A stretch of 64,000 nucleotides of DNA from Acanthaster planci (lineage: Eukaryota > Echinodermata > Asteroidea > Valvatida > Acanthasteridae): positions 1,217,269-1,281,268 of the forward strand of contig NW_019091418.1 in the NCBI RefSeq assembly GCF_001949145.1. Reading direction: 5' to 3'. The translations under genes and the position numbers were made by a program. The notes beneath the pieces were generated by a model. The model made no database searches. It was given only the letters and a program-made list of their open reading frames with translations, and was not told the DNA's origin. How positions within the stretch are numbered: the first letter of the stretch is position 1; each line of letters begins with the position of its first letter. Positions 1 to 11,863 of the stretch are shown here, in pieces.

Positions 1-350
1 TGAATGGGTAGACACTAGAACCTACCTATAAAATTTTCGCGGTGATATATCCTACTGATCCTTAGGAGGACTCTATCTAACTGAAGGGCTTTTTCCCGAA
101 GTATAAGGCTCTGTCAGCAATTCTCTAGCTCTAAAACCGGTCTAAGCTAGAAGTTTAACATCCACTCACCACCTAGTAATGTCTCCCGTGGGGCGGAGTT
201 CCTCCCTCCGTGAGCTCAGCTCTCTCATTTATAGTAACGTGCACATTTTAATTGCACGTGCACAGTTAAATTAATGAACTGGTGGTGCACTGGTTGTGGA
301 CTAAGACTCTGCACGAACCTAGAACGAACTAACTTCTCCGGCTCCAACGC
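1..350. other. No recognisable feature
   Basis: I see no coding exon, RNA gene or clear repeat here; the short open frames have no recognisable content. Confidence 0.4.
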
Positions 351-1690
351 AGAGTGTATGGAATTCCATATCTGCCATTGCCCGTTGCCCGTCGTCTGTC
401 GCTTTTCGCTTTTTGTTGTGTCCCAATTCTGCCATTTACCAGTTCCAAACATACCATTTTCCGTAGCCCGTCGTCCGTCGTCCGTCGCCCATCACCCATC
501 AAATGGGTTGCATAGGACCTGCAAAAGCCGGGGTTTAACAAATGACAATGTGATGATTCCATTCACTTCTAAGGATTTTTTCCTAATAGGCAAGTACCCA
601 CCTGCAAAGCATATATTAGTCCCATAATTAATGCCAGTAATGGTAGACTACTCCTGCCCATTGACAAGAAAATATCGCCTCTCTCAGAATTCAACCAAGT
701 GTTTTTGGGGGAAAACATTTTCAGCAAAAATGTTCAGGCCAACTTATCCACAGTCTTATTGTAGTTTGCATATTGTAAAAATGTGCCGATTTGTTTTCAT
801 CCAATTCCAGAAAGTAATCTGCCAACCGATACAGATATTCCATTTTGTCCTTTTAATTTCACCTTGAAATTCAGAAGTACTAGACAGTGCTGTGGATAAC
901 AAACTGTTTATTAAATGTATTGTTAGGGGGCAATTACCACTTGGTTTAAGTTTCAGAAAATGTGATGTGTCAGTTTTTGTGGGTGTGTATGCCATGGTGG
1001 ATAGACCAATGAGTACAGGTTGTCCAGCACATCAGCATTATTTATGGGGCTAACTAGTACTGTGAGCCAACCTGCAACTCAAGTCATGTCTAATTTGGAA
1101 TATACAACAGATTTTATCGTAGGTATACCTGCCCTCAAAATAATGTTGAATCAGTTCGTCTCTTATGGAAACTATTAAGGATTCAAACAGTGCAAATAAT
1201 TTATTATTTACATTCCGTTCTGTGGGATATCGTGCAGGGACAGACAGAAATATTACATGGGCTACAAAGACCTAAAGTCAGGCCGTTGACGAGTAAAGTT
1301 ACGTCAAGAGTAACAAAGTTATCGAGAAAAACAATCTACTCTAACAAAAGTCTAGTTTGTTAATTTGTTTATGTAACAAAACATTGTATTATTTCAAATA
1401 AAAGTCACTTACCGTCGTCAGTCTTTAAAAATGAAAAGATATTAATTTTTCTTTCAAGTGGAGTTCATCGCAACTGCAAAAACGAATACATCTCCTAGTT
1501 CTACTGCTAAAATGAGAGTCAGGCATGGTGGATCGATCGAACAAGGACATGTACATGTGAAACGATCAAGGGTCAAAATTAAAAATACCACTCTGCAATC
1601 GTGGCCAAAAACACACACACACACACACCCACACGGACGACGGCGACGCACGACGGGCGACGGCAGATATGGAATTCCATACAGAGCGCG
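351..1690. repeat. Inverted pair of a GC-rich repeat end
   Basis: Positions 351-410 and the reverse complement of 1634-1690 share a segment built around the palindrome ATGGAATTCCAT, followed by CATATCTGCC and then several CCCGTCGT-type units. The two arms face each other about 1.2 kb apart, as the ends of a non-autonomous DNA element might, or as two separate insertions in opposite orientation. A further run of CCGTCGT units lies at 468-500. I saw no transposase ORF between the arms. Confidence 0.5.
1610..1629. repeat. (AC)n microsatellite
   Basis: About ten uninterrupted AC dinucleotides directly precede the right-hand GC-rich repeat arm. Confidence 0.9.
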
Positions 1691-1858
1691 CGTTTTTATA
1701 CTTGGTGCGCCTAGGCCATTTTCCAATACTCAACTTTGTCTCCGACTCAGGCTTTGTCTGCGAAACCAATCCCGATTGTGGGCCTGAATCGTTTAAATTA
1801 AATTGAAATAAGTTAAGGTTTGGCTTTTTTCAAGATGTATTTTTGCGTTGGGGAGATG

Positions 1859-1979
1859 TTAATTATATATAACAGGTTNACTGTATGCTCAGTGCTTGTC
1901 CGAGAGCTTGCGAAAAACTGAGCATACAGTGCTTATTAATGTACGTTGGGTGAGGGCAAAACCTGTTATATATAATTAA
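1859..1979. repeat. Double-hairpin palindromic element
   Basis: A 20-bp arm at 1859-1878 (TTAATTATATATAACAGGTT) is matched exactly by its reverse complement at 1960-1979. Inside it, ACTGTATGCTCAGT (1880-1893) is matched exactly by ACTGAGCATACAGT (1917-1930). The whole can fold into a long stem with asymmetric internal loops. The motif TTAAGGTTTGGCT occurs at 1813-1825 and again at 1976-1988, flanking the element as a direct repeat. Base 1879 is n. It resembles a small fold-back or MITE-type insertion. Confidence 0.75.
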
Positions 1980-1988
1980 GGTTTGGCT

Positions 1989-3936
1989 CTTTAGCATCTT
2001 ACTTGATGTTTTGTGGCACAATCCGACTTGCCTCTGCGCTTGCAACTTCAAAGTCAGGCAGTGAAAACAAAAAACAAAAAACAAAAAAAGTTGAAGCCTC
2101 CGACGGAGCCGAACCCGAGCGCTGGAAAACGGCCCTAGATTTGCGCTAACCTCCAGCGCGGCATGTCAGCCCAGGCTGACGTATGGGTACTTGTCCCCTG
2201 GACAACTACGGTACCACCCAGCTACCACTCAGCAAGTTGCTATTGCGTTACAATAATTTTTAGCCGTTGGTAGCCCTAAAAATTCTTCAAAATCCGCTTT
2301 AAGGTTTTGCTCACAACAAAAATGGGGGTGGGGATCAATAGGCCACCCCCCAAACGTTGGAGGATATATACACCCTCCCCCGGATCTACGGCCATGGTCG
2401 GTTCTTGATTCCAACGAACTTTGGACTGCAAATGCTTGCGTTGTTTTATATCGCACTGCGATGGAATCAGCTGTGCTTCTATGGGGAAGGCCGTTTTTGG
2501 AAGGCTTTTTTCCCCTGCAAAACACTACTCTGGGATTTGTAGCATTATAACGACCCAGGAAAATCTCCCACTCCGAGTCAACTTTTCGTGATAAGGTAGG
2601 GCCTACGTGTACCGATAGTTTCAAAGACAGTTTTTCAGACATTTCAATTAGTAGACCCACACCACCACCACTAGGATAGAAACGCCATAACATAATTGCC
2701 GCAAATATACATTTTGGTTGCCAAACATGTACCTGACACTACCCATGGGTGATATTTCTGCAAACCATGGACGCTCAGGCGGATAGAAAACAATAATCAC
2801 GGGTATAATGAGGAGCTCTGTTTGCAAAAGGATCGCACAAGGTTTCGTGTTTTGTTGGTTTTGTTGTCTGGTTTTGTTGTCTGGTCGATACCTTTTCCAA
2901 GACTTAGCACAACTACTGCTTAGGTCCCCCATCTACTCTTTGAAACCTCATCAGTAAAGTAATAAAACCAAATACAGCATGTTTGAGGAATGGCTTTCTA
3001 TTGTTTTGATTCATAGGAACTCACGGGGTTGACTCCCACCTCTCCCCGTGGTTTTAGTAATTTTTTTCCATACTTTCTGACAAATTAAGCTAAGGCTCTA
3101 ATACAGCCTTACACCCCAGATCCCCGCGACACATGGTGGGGGCGTCATGGGCTATTTTTGGGGTAAGTCTGGTCCAAGCCCCGTCCCCAACAAAGTTTAT
3201 GAGTGCTACTGCTTGTGATTCCAAACACAGCAAAACACTTGACAAGGTCGTGTAAAAGTCTCCATGAAATTTTCCTCATTAAAAGTCACATTCTACTTTA
3301 AACTGAAAACTTACTCAAACAAGTGCACGCAGTAACATAATTTTTAGAAGTTATTGAAAAAAGTAATGTGTATCAAAGAGTCTCGAATTTCAAGCGCGAC
3401 ACTGCTTCAGAAGTGCTTTTGTTTTCAGAGAAATATCGGAGAAATTAAAACAATGGAGGATTTCGAGTCCCAGCATAGATTCGTACGTTGGCCATGGAAT
3501 TTTGCATTAGTCGTGTACTGGTCGTCCTTTGAAATAAATTTCGTTGCTGTTTAAACTATAAGAAAAAATACTATAAATCAATTGTATTTTTAAAAGTAAG
3601 GTTAGCTTTAGTTTATAGACACAACGATATTGAGTACCCTGTATTTCAGTGACTTGACTGGTCTCTGTTTACTTTACATAATTTGGGTGTTTTTTTTGTT
3701 AAAGTGGAGCTGTTGTATACACGTTTCATCCCTGGTCGAAAGAATATTCCACATTTTCCATTTACTTTGTAATCTAAGAAGCATCAATGTTTGGATTTTA
3801 CCATATACTCAGGAAACCATTTCAACGTGCTTTGATATTGAGTATTATGTACAGCTGCGTTCAAAAAACCTTTGCCCGATTTTACTTTGTAGCCCTTTTA
3901 TTGTAACATCAACCAAAATTCACCTTTTCTTTGCAG
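1989..3936 (+). other. Upstream region of transporter copy 1
   Basis: No coding exon is recognisable. Several stretches match the region upstream of copy 2: 2525-2591 with 18840-18903, 2750-2850 with 19362-19460, and 3110-3195 with 19658-19745. This makes it the left part of the duplicated unit. It probably contains the promoter and an untranslated first exon, because a splice acceptor precedes the coding exon at 3936. Confidence 0.55.
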
Positions 3937-6900
3937 ATTTTCCAGCTTTATTTTTTTTAAGGTAACAACGTGAGAAAGAGCCCTCTATCCATGGGCAACC
4001 GATGGGGAATCGTTGTTCTCTGTGCGTCATTCGTCGTACATCTGCTTGTCACAGCAATGATGCGGTGTACCGGGGTGTTGTTTTCTAGCTTTCAAAATGA
4101 ATTTCAGAGTACCTCTGCTCAGACTGGTGCCATTTCAAGCATTATATCGTCCTTTTCCTTTTACGGATGTAAGTAGAAATTCAATTTTTGGTGTCTTTCA
4201 GTGTTTATCCGATTTCCATTTTAAACCATCTAAAAACACTGGGCAACTTCTAGCAAAGCGACTTTAATGGTTAACAATTGTTCGAATAACATCGAACAAG
4301 AGATGGATGGCTTGGACCATCTAGTCGACCATTTGGTGTCAAGCCTTGGGGTATTGCCGCAAAGCAGATTTCAACGTGAAGGGCAGAGGGAACCATTCAC
4401 ATAAAATAATTTGTGTAAGATACCATTGACCATGAAAGACGCAAGATTTGCAACCAGCAACGAAATTTAACAACGATGAGATTTTGCAGATAGTTTTCTC
4501 TGGATGTTTATGTAGCTGTATTGCACATGCGTGTCGTAGGTTGCTAAATTTGTCAGATTCGTGCTATAGAAATGGTTGGAAGAACTGCCACCTGACAGTA
4601 TGGGCCAGCGCGCACGGAGAGTTGGTATCACGCTTTTGTGTACACATAATGAACAGCCATGTTTAAACCAAAATCTGCCGCTGGCGCTACCCTCTTGGCA
4701 TTTGTCAGAATCGTGAATACAGAGAGTTGCGACATAAATGTCACCCTTGTTACATCAGAATTATTTACCTGTGTGTCTTTTTTATATTAATCCGTGTGCA
4801 CACACCCCTCTGAACATTAAACCTTTCAAAAGTTTTGTCCAATCAATCTTTTCCGGCGTGCACTTCCTGCAGCCACACACATTTTAGGTGTGTCCGTTCA
4901 CCAGGCAAGATATGGGACGGAGGGGTACCCCCCCACATGTCCTATCCCTTATATACACTCTAGACTATTATTACCTAACACCCCCCCAGAAGTCTGTAAA
5001 GAATTCCTGGGATTCCGATCAAACAATGACCAACACAAAGGCGGGGGGGTTCTCTCTGTCCCACATCTTTCTTTAAATGTAGTCTTACGTAAGTTGTTTT
5101 ATCCTCAGCCATGGTTATCGTTCGGAAAACGCCAGATATATTGTCCAGTGCACTGCCGTATTTCCATAAGAAAACGTGCCTTGTTGATGTAACTTATCCC
5201 AAGAAAATGATGGAGCGGTAACAATCCTTGTTGGAAACAAACCGACAGGTGTATGGGCCAATGCTCATGAACAATAGCTGCACGCTCTACTCTAAACATC
5301 TGAAAAGCCATGCATGTTTGAAAAATCTGAAGCTCGCGCTATACTTCTCTCTGTAGATAGGGCCTGTTTGTTTCACACGGATCTGGATCGTGATCAGAAA
5401 TCCAAGAGCTCGTTCACTCGGTCAATTGGGCGGATTTTGGTGTCAGTCATCCAACGAAAAATTACTGATCGCTATTGTGTTGCGCTGATCTCGAGCTGCT
5501 GCACACGTTAACTTTGTCTATGAATTTCTTAGCTTTTCACCGCTTTGAGGCTCATGTTTAGAAGCCACATATTGTTGTGAACTCGGTAGCCATCTATTAT
5601 TTATAGATCTACGTTTTGGCTTGCTACTGCTGTATATCATAGTTATACGTATACATATGTAACAATACGTGTAGTGGGTCAGTCTTGCATCCAGTGCACA
5701 TTCAGCCAACACATTCTGTCTGACTGTGTGGATGCGCCCGGACCTCTTTTGTGTTTTCAACTATGCTAGCAATTCACGACGGTGGTGCTATTCTTCGTGC
5801 ACTGGTTTATATGAACGCATCGGGACCTCGCCATCGAATCCGTTGTATATCTAATGCAATGGGATTGTTCAGGTCAGTGGTAAAAATCAACTCGACGTGG
5901 GTGTTGTGCTGGAACTCACAAATTACGGAAAATTTCCTCAATTATTACTGAACGCCGGCCAAACTGCTACGTCTGCCATCGGGGTATCTGTCGCTTTAAT
6001 TTGTCTCTGATCCCCATTAATCATAATCAACAGGAGAGCCTGATTCGGGTACCGTAGCAACATGAGGGTTGAATTGTAGTTGCCCCAAGGACAAAGTTTG
6101 CTTCATGGAATGTTTGTTCCATTAACAACAAGGTCGCTTCAGTTTGTGATTTTATATCCGGTAATGACATTGACATTTTGGCCCTTCAGGAAACCTGGCT
6201 TACTGGTACTGATCATGACAATTGTACTTTGGCTGATATTAAACAGTTGCTACCCAACGACGACGTTGTGCATAATTCTGAACGATCTCGACGTGGAGGG
6301 GGTGTCTGCTTTATTCTCAAACTTGGCTTTGATAAATTGGTGAATAAAACTAATTCTTTCAAATCATTTGAATATATGGATGTAACCATATCTAGGAAGT
6401 CGTCGAGCTGTAGGATGTTCAACATTTATCGTCCGCCTGGGTCAGCCAGAAATAGAGCTTCTCCCGCAGTGTTTTTTGATGAATTTTCAACATAGCTGGA
6501 ATCAATTACCCTATTCCCGGCCAGATCTTGCTTTTTGGTGACTTTAACTTTCACATGGATGTTCCTGGTGATCGAAATGCTTCCAACCTCTTACAAATTG
6601 CTGAAAGCGTTGGTCTTCAACAGCTCGTCACTGGTACAACTCACCCCTCAGGTCATACGCTCGATCTTGTTTTCTGCCGCAGATATTCTCCGTTGTTAGC
6701 TGATGTGAGTACCATCCGGGGGCTTCCATCTGACCACTCTGCCCTTGTGTGTCTTCTCAATTTACAACGCCCAGCTGCTGTAAAAAGACGAGTGAGCTAC
6801 CGGAAACTGCGGGAAATCGACTTGGATGCCTTCCAGGCAGACATCGAATCATCTTTGAGACGTGACGAGCATATCTCAGATCTTACCGAGNGTTGACTCC

Positions 6901-9900
6901 ACTCTGCGGTGTCCACTTGATAAGCATGCGCCAGTTGTCAGTAACACTATCACTGTTCACCCAAACTGTCCATGGTTCTCTGATGAGCTTCGTCGCATGA
7001 AGCAATTGAAACGGCGTGCTGAACGACAGTATAGGACCACGGGTCTGGGGGTGCATCGTCAAATCTGTTTGGATCATTGCAAAATGTATAAATGCCGCCT
7101 TTAGTCATCTAAGAGAAACTACCACAGCTCCCAAATTGTTCTTCTCACCGTTGATGAGCATCAACAGGTAGTTCTTATTCTCCTTGATTTTAGCTCCGCA
7201 TTCGACACAATTGACCATGCCATCTTACTTGATCGCTTGGAGCATCGCTACGGTTTGACCGGGTCTGTCCTTGACCGGTTTCGATCGCACCTTGCAGATC
7301 GTTCCCAAACTGTGGTTATTGGCGACTCTGAATCTGCTCCACAGCTTATACAATGGGGTGTTCCACAGGGATCTGTATGTGGTGCTCCTCTGCTCACCTT
7401 CTACACTGCCCCTATTAGTGACTTCATGGCCAGACATAACGTCAACCATGTCATGTATGCTGATGACACGCAAGTGTATCTGATCTTTAAGCCGACTGAA
7501 GCTGCCAGAGCCATTCACCGCCTTGAGGAGTGTGTAAGTGAGATCAGGGCTTGGGCTGTCACCAACAAGCTAAAGTTCAGTGATGAGAAAACTGAAATCC
7601 TTCATTTCAGCTCTCGATTTGTCGACCATGCGAACTTGCCGCCAGTTATGATTGGCGATCTACTCGTGGATTTCTGTGACAAGGCACGTAATCTGGGTGT
7701 GGTCTTTGATGGTGATCTGCGTTTAAGGACCGTTTTAACGTATGTCGAGTGGGATGGGCATTTATCTACATAATTGGCTCGATTCGAAGCTATCTTAATA
7801 AATCCCCGACTGAGAAATTAGTGCACGCTTTTATCACCTCGAGAATCGATGTCTGCAATGGCCTGCTCGTGGGCCTTCCAATCAGTGACATACACAGGCT
7901 GCAAAATGCAGCAGCCAGATTGGTCTACCGTTGCAAACGGAGTGAGCACATAACCCCAATCTTGCAATTACTTCATTGGCTTCCGGTATCTCAGCTTATT
8001 ATCTACATAACCCTCATCCTTACATTCAAAGGAGTGCATGGACTGGCGCCATCCTACTTACAAGAGTTGGTACATCGTTATCAACCCACTCGTCAATTGA
8101 GGTCTGCATCGCGTATGCTGCTGCAGGAGTTTCCCCCCCCCAAGGACCTCCTCGTACGGTGGCAGAGCATTTGGCGCTGTTGCTCCCTCTCTCTGGAACA
8201 GTCTGCCTTTGTATGTCAGGGAATCAGTGACACTTTATGTTTTCAAAAGTCGGTTGAAAACATATTTTTTAAATCAGTATTTTAACTCATGATATTCTCC
8301 AAATCTGATTATGGATGTTTTTGTCTTGAGGTCCAAATGGGTTAAGTTTCATATTTGTTCGGTTCGGGAATGCACTTCGTCGGTTCACAAACGACTAGGA
8401 AGTGCACGCATTTCGGTCGCTCTGCTAACAGCAAAATGAACACTTGCCACCAACATGGCTCTTTTCAACCAATATGGCGTCTTTTGGGGGCGAATGCCAG
8501 AGCTGTATATAGAGAGAGTAGCGACAACTTCACACTTTGGAATCAAAATGGGTGTTCATTATGTGTGCAGTAGAGCGTTCGTCTATTGGGCCTCGAGTTC
8601 AACCAAGAGAGGGCGATATTTCCTTACAACAGAGGCTCCTTTNGTAGCTCGCGCGCATTCCTTATATACCCATGCGCGGGTTATGATTATGGGATATAAA
8701 TGCTTAACTGCAAATAATTAAAGAGGGCGCTCTAACCACCCCGCTATTTCGCTACAGTATTAACTACGCATCGCTGGTTCACGAACAACTAAGAAACGCA
8801 AGCACCACTACCGACAACATGCATACATTTACTCCAGACCAACGCGGCTCTTTTATGAGTGGGTACTTCTGCTCGAGGCGTATTGTGTGATAATAAGTCC
8901 ATTTGCACTGACGCATAATCATTTCAGCCGCAACTCTTTCTATAATGCGCTCTGCACGGATTTATATTAAAGTCTGGACCTCTACCTTATGCAGCCAGTA
9001 GAGGTCATTCAAGCTACAGAACGGACATCTTAACGCGCTGGATGCAAAGGTGATTCTAAAGCTAGTTCGCCACTGTTAGTCAACTTCGTTCATGGTATCA
9101 ATTGTTACAATGGCAAGCGAGCAAGCCACCACCTTTGTGGGTGCACCCCTGTGAATTTAATCACACTGACAGACTTTTAATTTCAAATTCTTTTTAAAAT
9201 ACAACTATCACAGGTGTTAAGACCACACAGCAAAATGATGTTCAGCATGTCGTCTTTCAGTTTCCTAAAGCCGACCAACCCTCAGGCTAAACGAGGAATA
9301 TTTGGGAACTTGAAAAAGAATCATTTTGTAAAAGAATCCCTCTGAAAAACATCTAAATAGTGCCACTTTCGGACCCGCCTTCATCCAAATTGCTCAGAAA
9401 TGGAAGCCCTAATTCCATGCCAAAGGTTAAGTGCAATATCTCTTCAATTCCCCAAGTCCATGGCTCTCACAACTCTCTTATATACAATGTCTTGAGTGTA
9501 TAACCTTTGGACAGACTTTTTTTCGTGGATGCATGGTATAAAGCTGCTGAATTAAGTCGATAAGAGGGTATTTGCGAGTCCAGACTTTTATATGGCGCTC
9601 TGGCATTTGCTGTAACGAACAACGCCCTCTTACGGCTATTACAAAAATAAAACAGCGCGTTGAAGCGACATTTATGTCGGCATAAATTTGGCGCCGTGTG
9701 GAAGGTTGGTTGGGATTTGTTCTTGATCTGCAAGGCCAGCCGGCTGACACTTCGCACAAGCAAATAGATCTTTTTCACGCATAGATTCATAATTATGCAC
9801 GCATAAAATAGCATGGCAGGATTGGTATCTGGGTACCAACTTCATGTACAATTTCTCTATGATCCTCCGAGTTTTAACCCTTTGATGAAGTGGAAAATAA

Positions 9901-11863
9901 GAAATTCAGAAAAAATGCACCTGCTTCCCACAAAGGAAATAGGCAGGGTTCCTAACCGCATGCCCAAATCAAATAGAAGAGATTTGTGATAGGTCCATTA
10001 TTGGTAGAGGGATTACGTCCCCCATCACACAAACTTAACAATTATTTAATGTAAAAAATAAGAGCAGAAATAGTTAGAACTGAGCCCATGGATTTAAGGT
10101 TAAATAGCACTTTAACAGACATCTCTATAAAGTTACAAGTGAATACAGTAAAAATCCAAGCCAAGCTAAGCCCCCTCCCCCAAAAAGCACTCATGGAAAA
10201 TCTAAGTGTCTAAAATTACAGGCACTCTAGGCGGAATACTTGGGAATCGCTTTGGCTGTCGGATTGCAACCATGATTGGTGGTGTGCTCAGCATCGTGGG
10301 AATGGTAGGTGGCGCTCTCGCTAAAAATATCTATCACATGTACGCCACGTCCACAGTTATAGGTGAGTTCATTTTCCTTGACAAAACTGAAAATTCACTC
10401 AGCACGTACAAGATGGTGCAGGTTTATTCCATCGGTCAATTAGAAGCTCCATGTGCACCCAATTTGAGTAAATTCTTTTGTGAAAGTTTCATCCTAACAT
10501 TTGACTTCTTATTTAATTTCTTTGAAAATGAGCTTGCAAAAGATCATGTATTAGTGCGTTCCTTAGTCAGTGTGGTGTGTTGTTTTCTAGGAATCGGCAA
10601 TGGCGTTGCATATGCACCAGCAATTGTTGTAGTCGCTAACTACTACGACAAACGCTATCCGCTGGCGTGCGGATTTATGTCTGCTGGACATGGCCTTGGA
10701 TTGACAGTATTTGGCCCTTTCATTCAACTTCTGGTCGACACCTATGGCTGGCGGGGAGCTTTGTTGGTAACCGGCGCACTAATTGGAAATATCTGCGCTG
10801 CGGGAGCTACCTTCCGTCCAAAGCCGCCAACCTGTAAGAAAGAGACGGTTCCTGCGGATGAACAAAGCGAGGAAGAACTTAGTGCGCGCCAGGATGTTTC
10901 CAGAAAATCTGCACCGAGAAGAAATCCCATGATGCGTGTATTCTACAGGGTATCCAATGTCCTGCGGCTCTACTTGCTCTGTCAAAGTTATCGATTTGCA
11001 ATGTTTTGCTTTGCCCAGGCCGCCTACATCTTCTGTTACGGGTCCTACCTTTTGTACATCGTTCCCCGTGCCAACTCATTTGGCATTGAAGACCAAAGGG
11101 CTGCTTTTCTCCTCACTGCCTTCGGGATTGGCAGTTTGGTTGCACGTCCTCTTTGCGGACTTCTAAATCAAAAGGTGTCATCTATGGTCATCTACCAAGC
11201 ATCGATGCTCACCAGTGGCTGTTTTGTTCTGCTAGCGCTGCTAGACGCCTACCCTTACCTCGTCGTCTCTGCCGTCATGGTTGGACTTGCATTTGGGTTT
11301 GAGATAACAGTGAACCGTGTGATGATGCGTGAGTTTGTTGGCGTGGAGAATTTCGGCTCGGCTATAGGACTCTACTCTGCCTTCGGAGGTGTTGCTGATC
11401 TTACTGGCCCTATAGCAGCAGGTACACGTAAAACACCACAACAAACATACTGAAGAGGACATTTTGTTAAACGCTCCACACTTTTCATTGTCTCTTTAAA
11501 GAGAAACGTAATTCCGCTAAAATGCATTGATCGGAAGGGGCCTATTCTGCTTAAAATAACTTTTAAAGAATAAAAATTCGTTACAAATAAATGCCTTTGT
11601 ATCTAAATGCAACGAAATTGGCAATGCTTCTAAACAAACAAGACAAACAAATATATTAAAATCTCGCATAAAAGCTTCAGTTTAGGAGTATTAATTTTGT
11701 TTCACTTTCAGGTGCCCTATATGACGCCATTGGAGGTTTTTTGCCTCTTTTCGGTATTCTGGCAGGGTTTTCGTTCATCGCATCCCTAGCCATGCTATCA
11801 ACACCACTGTTGAAGAAAATAGAACCAGGTGTATACAGCCAGGTAGCAGTGGACGCCGTTTGA
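3937..11863 (+). CDS. Monocarboxylate-transporter-like (SLC16/MFS) gene, copy 1
   Basis: Four coding exons (3991-4168, 10222-10362, 10591-11421, 11712-11863) join in phase 1 at every intron, with GT-AG borders, and give 433 aa. Known of the family: SLC16 members are 12-helix plasma-membrane carriers of monocarboxylates, aromatic amino acids or related solutes. Seen here: hydrophobic segments throughout; YYDKRYPLACGFMSAG at about residues 124-139, which fits the conserved MCT motif at helix 5; and a charged central loop at about residues 180-240 between the two six-helix halves. The N-terminal MCT motif rich in Gly and Trp is only weakly kept (NRWG). The start is the first ATG after a probable 5'UTR acceptor (TTTGCAG, exon from 3937), in context ATCCATGG. 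At 433 aa it is short for the family, so substrate cannot be assigned. The first intron (6.05 kb) contains a LINE. Confidence 0.88.
3991..4168 (+). CDS. Transporter copy 1, coding exon 1
   Basis: Encodes residues 1-59, starting MGNRWGIVVL and covering transmembrane helix 1 and the loop into helix 2. The donor is GGAT|GTAAGT. The first base of the next codon is carried over (phase 1). Confidence 0.88.
4169..6054 (+). other. Intron 1 of copy 1, left part
   Basis: No coding content recognised. The short ORFs here are AT-rich, lack domain features and are not conserved at matching positions in copy 2. Confidence 0.5.
6055..8300 (+). mobile_element. Decayed CR1/L2-like non-LTR retrotransposon with internal deletion
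   Basis: The left part encodes an APE-type endonuclease: SWNVCSINNK near 6100, QETWLTG, RRGGGVCF, GDFNFHMD (about 6535-6560) and SDHSALV (about 6730). The right part encodes reverse transcriptase: LLDFSSAFDTIDH at about 7180, GVPQGSV at 7360, YADD at 7456-7467, then the C-terminal block with ITSRIDVCNGLL, LQNAAARLVYR and LHWLPV typical of CR1/L2-group elements. Around 7105-7140 the sequence passes from the start of the RT domain straight to the segment just before motif A, so roughly the first 200-250 residues of RT are missing. A TAG at about 6493, an n at 6891 and several frameshifts complete the decay. Copy 2 lacks this insertion at the matching place. Confidence 0.85.
8301..10221 (+). other. 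Intron 1 of copy 1, right part
   Basis: No gene. The stretch 9590-9890 matches 23165-23455 in intron 1 of copy 2, confirming shared ancestry of the introns. Near 8560-8610 and, reversed, at 8720-8750 there are short tRNA-like box A/B sequences (TAGAGCG, GAGTTCAA, TGGTTAGAGCG) that may be remnants of a tRNA-derived SINE. Base 8643 is n. Confidence 0.45.
10222..10362 (+). CDS. Transporter copy 1, coding exon 2
   Basis: Encodes TLGGILGNRFGCRIATMIGG and onward (residues about 60-106), matching the helix 2-3 region of MCTs, where a conserved NRFGCR-type turn follows helix 2. The acceptor is AAATTACAG|GC and the donor is ATAG|GTGAGT. Confidence 0.9.
10363..10590 (+). other. Short intron 2 of copy 1, open in frame
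   Basis: This 228-nt intron has good GT-AG borders, a length divisible by three and no in-frame stop. Retention would therefore add 76 aa without truncating the protein. The matching 271-nt intron of copy 2 (29844-30114) is not in frame. The translated segment looks non-conserved, so I treat it as intron. Confidence 0.75.
10591..11421 (+). CDS. Transporter copy 1, coding exon 3
   Basis: The main exon, 277 codons, residues about 107-383. It covers helices 4 to about 11, with the YYDKR motif, YGWRGALL, the charged Lys/Glu-rich central loop, and TAFGIGSLVARPLCGLLN in the second half. The acceptor is TTTTCTAG|GA and the donor is GCAGCAG|GTACAC. It is nearly identical to exon 3 of copy 2. Confidence 0.93.
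11712..11863 (+). CDS. Transporter copy 1, last coding exon
   Basis: Encodes GALYDAIGGFLPLFGILAGF and onward: helix 12, a short cytosolic tail ending VAVDAV, and a TGA stop at 11861-11863. The acceptor is CTTTCAG|GT. Confidence 0.9.

Noticed and set aside
6178-8285. The LINE ORFs in intron 1 as host genes
   Set aside because: Endonuclease and RT motifs, frameshifts and an internal deletion identify a retroelement relic.
10742-11079. Several minus-strand ORFs over transporter exon 3 (also at 30111-30603)
   Set aside because: They are antisense shadows of the conserved coding exon and have no domain features.
10206-11453. A single 415-codon ORF across the transporter
   Set aside because: It reads through a 228-nt intron with good splice sites and past the exon 3 donor; homology to copy 2 shows the true exons are 10222-10362 and 10591-11421.
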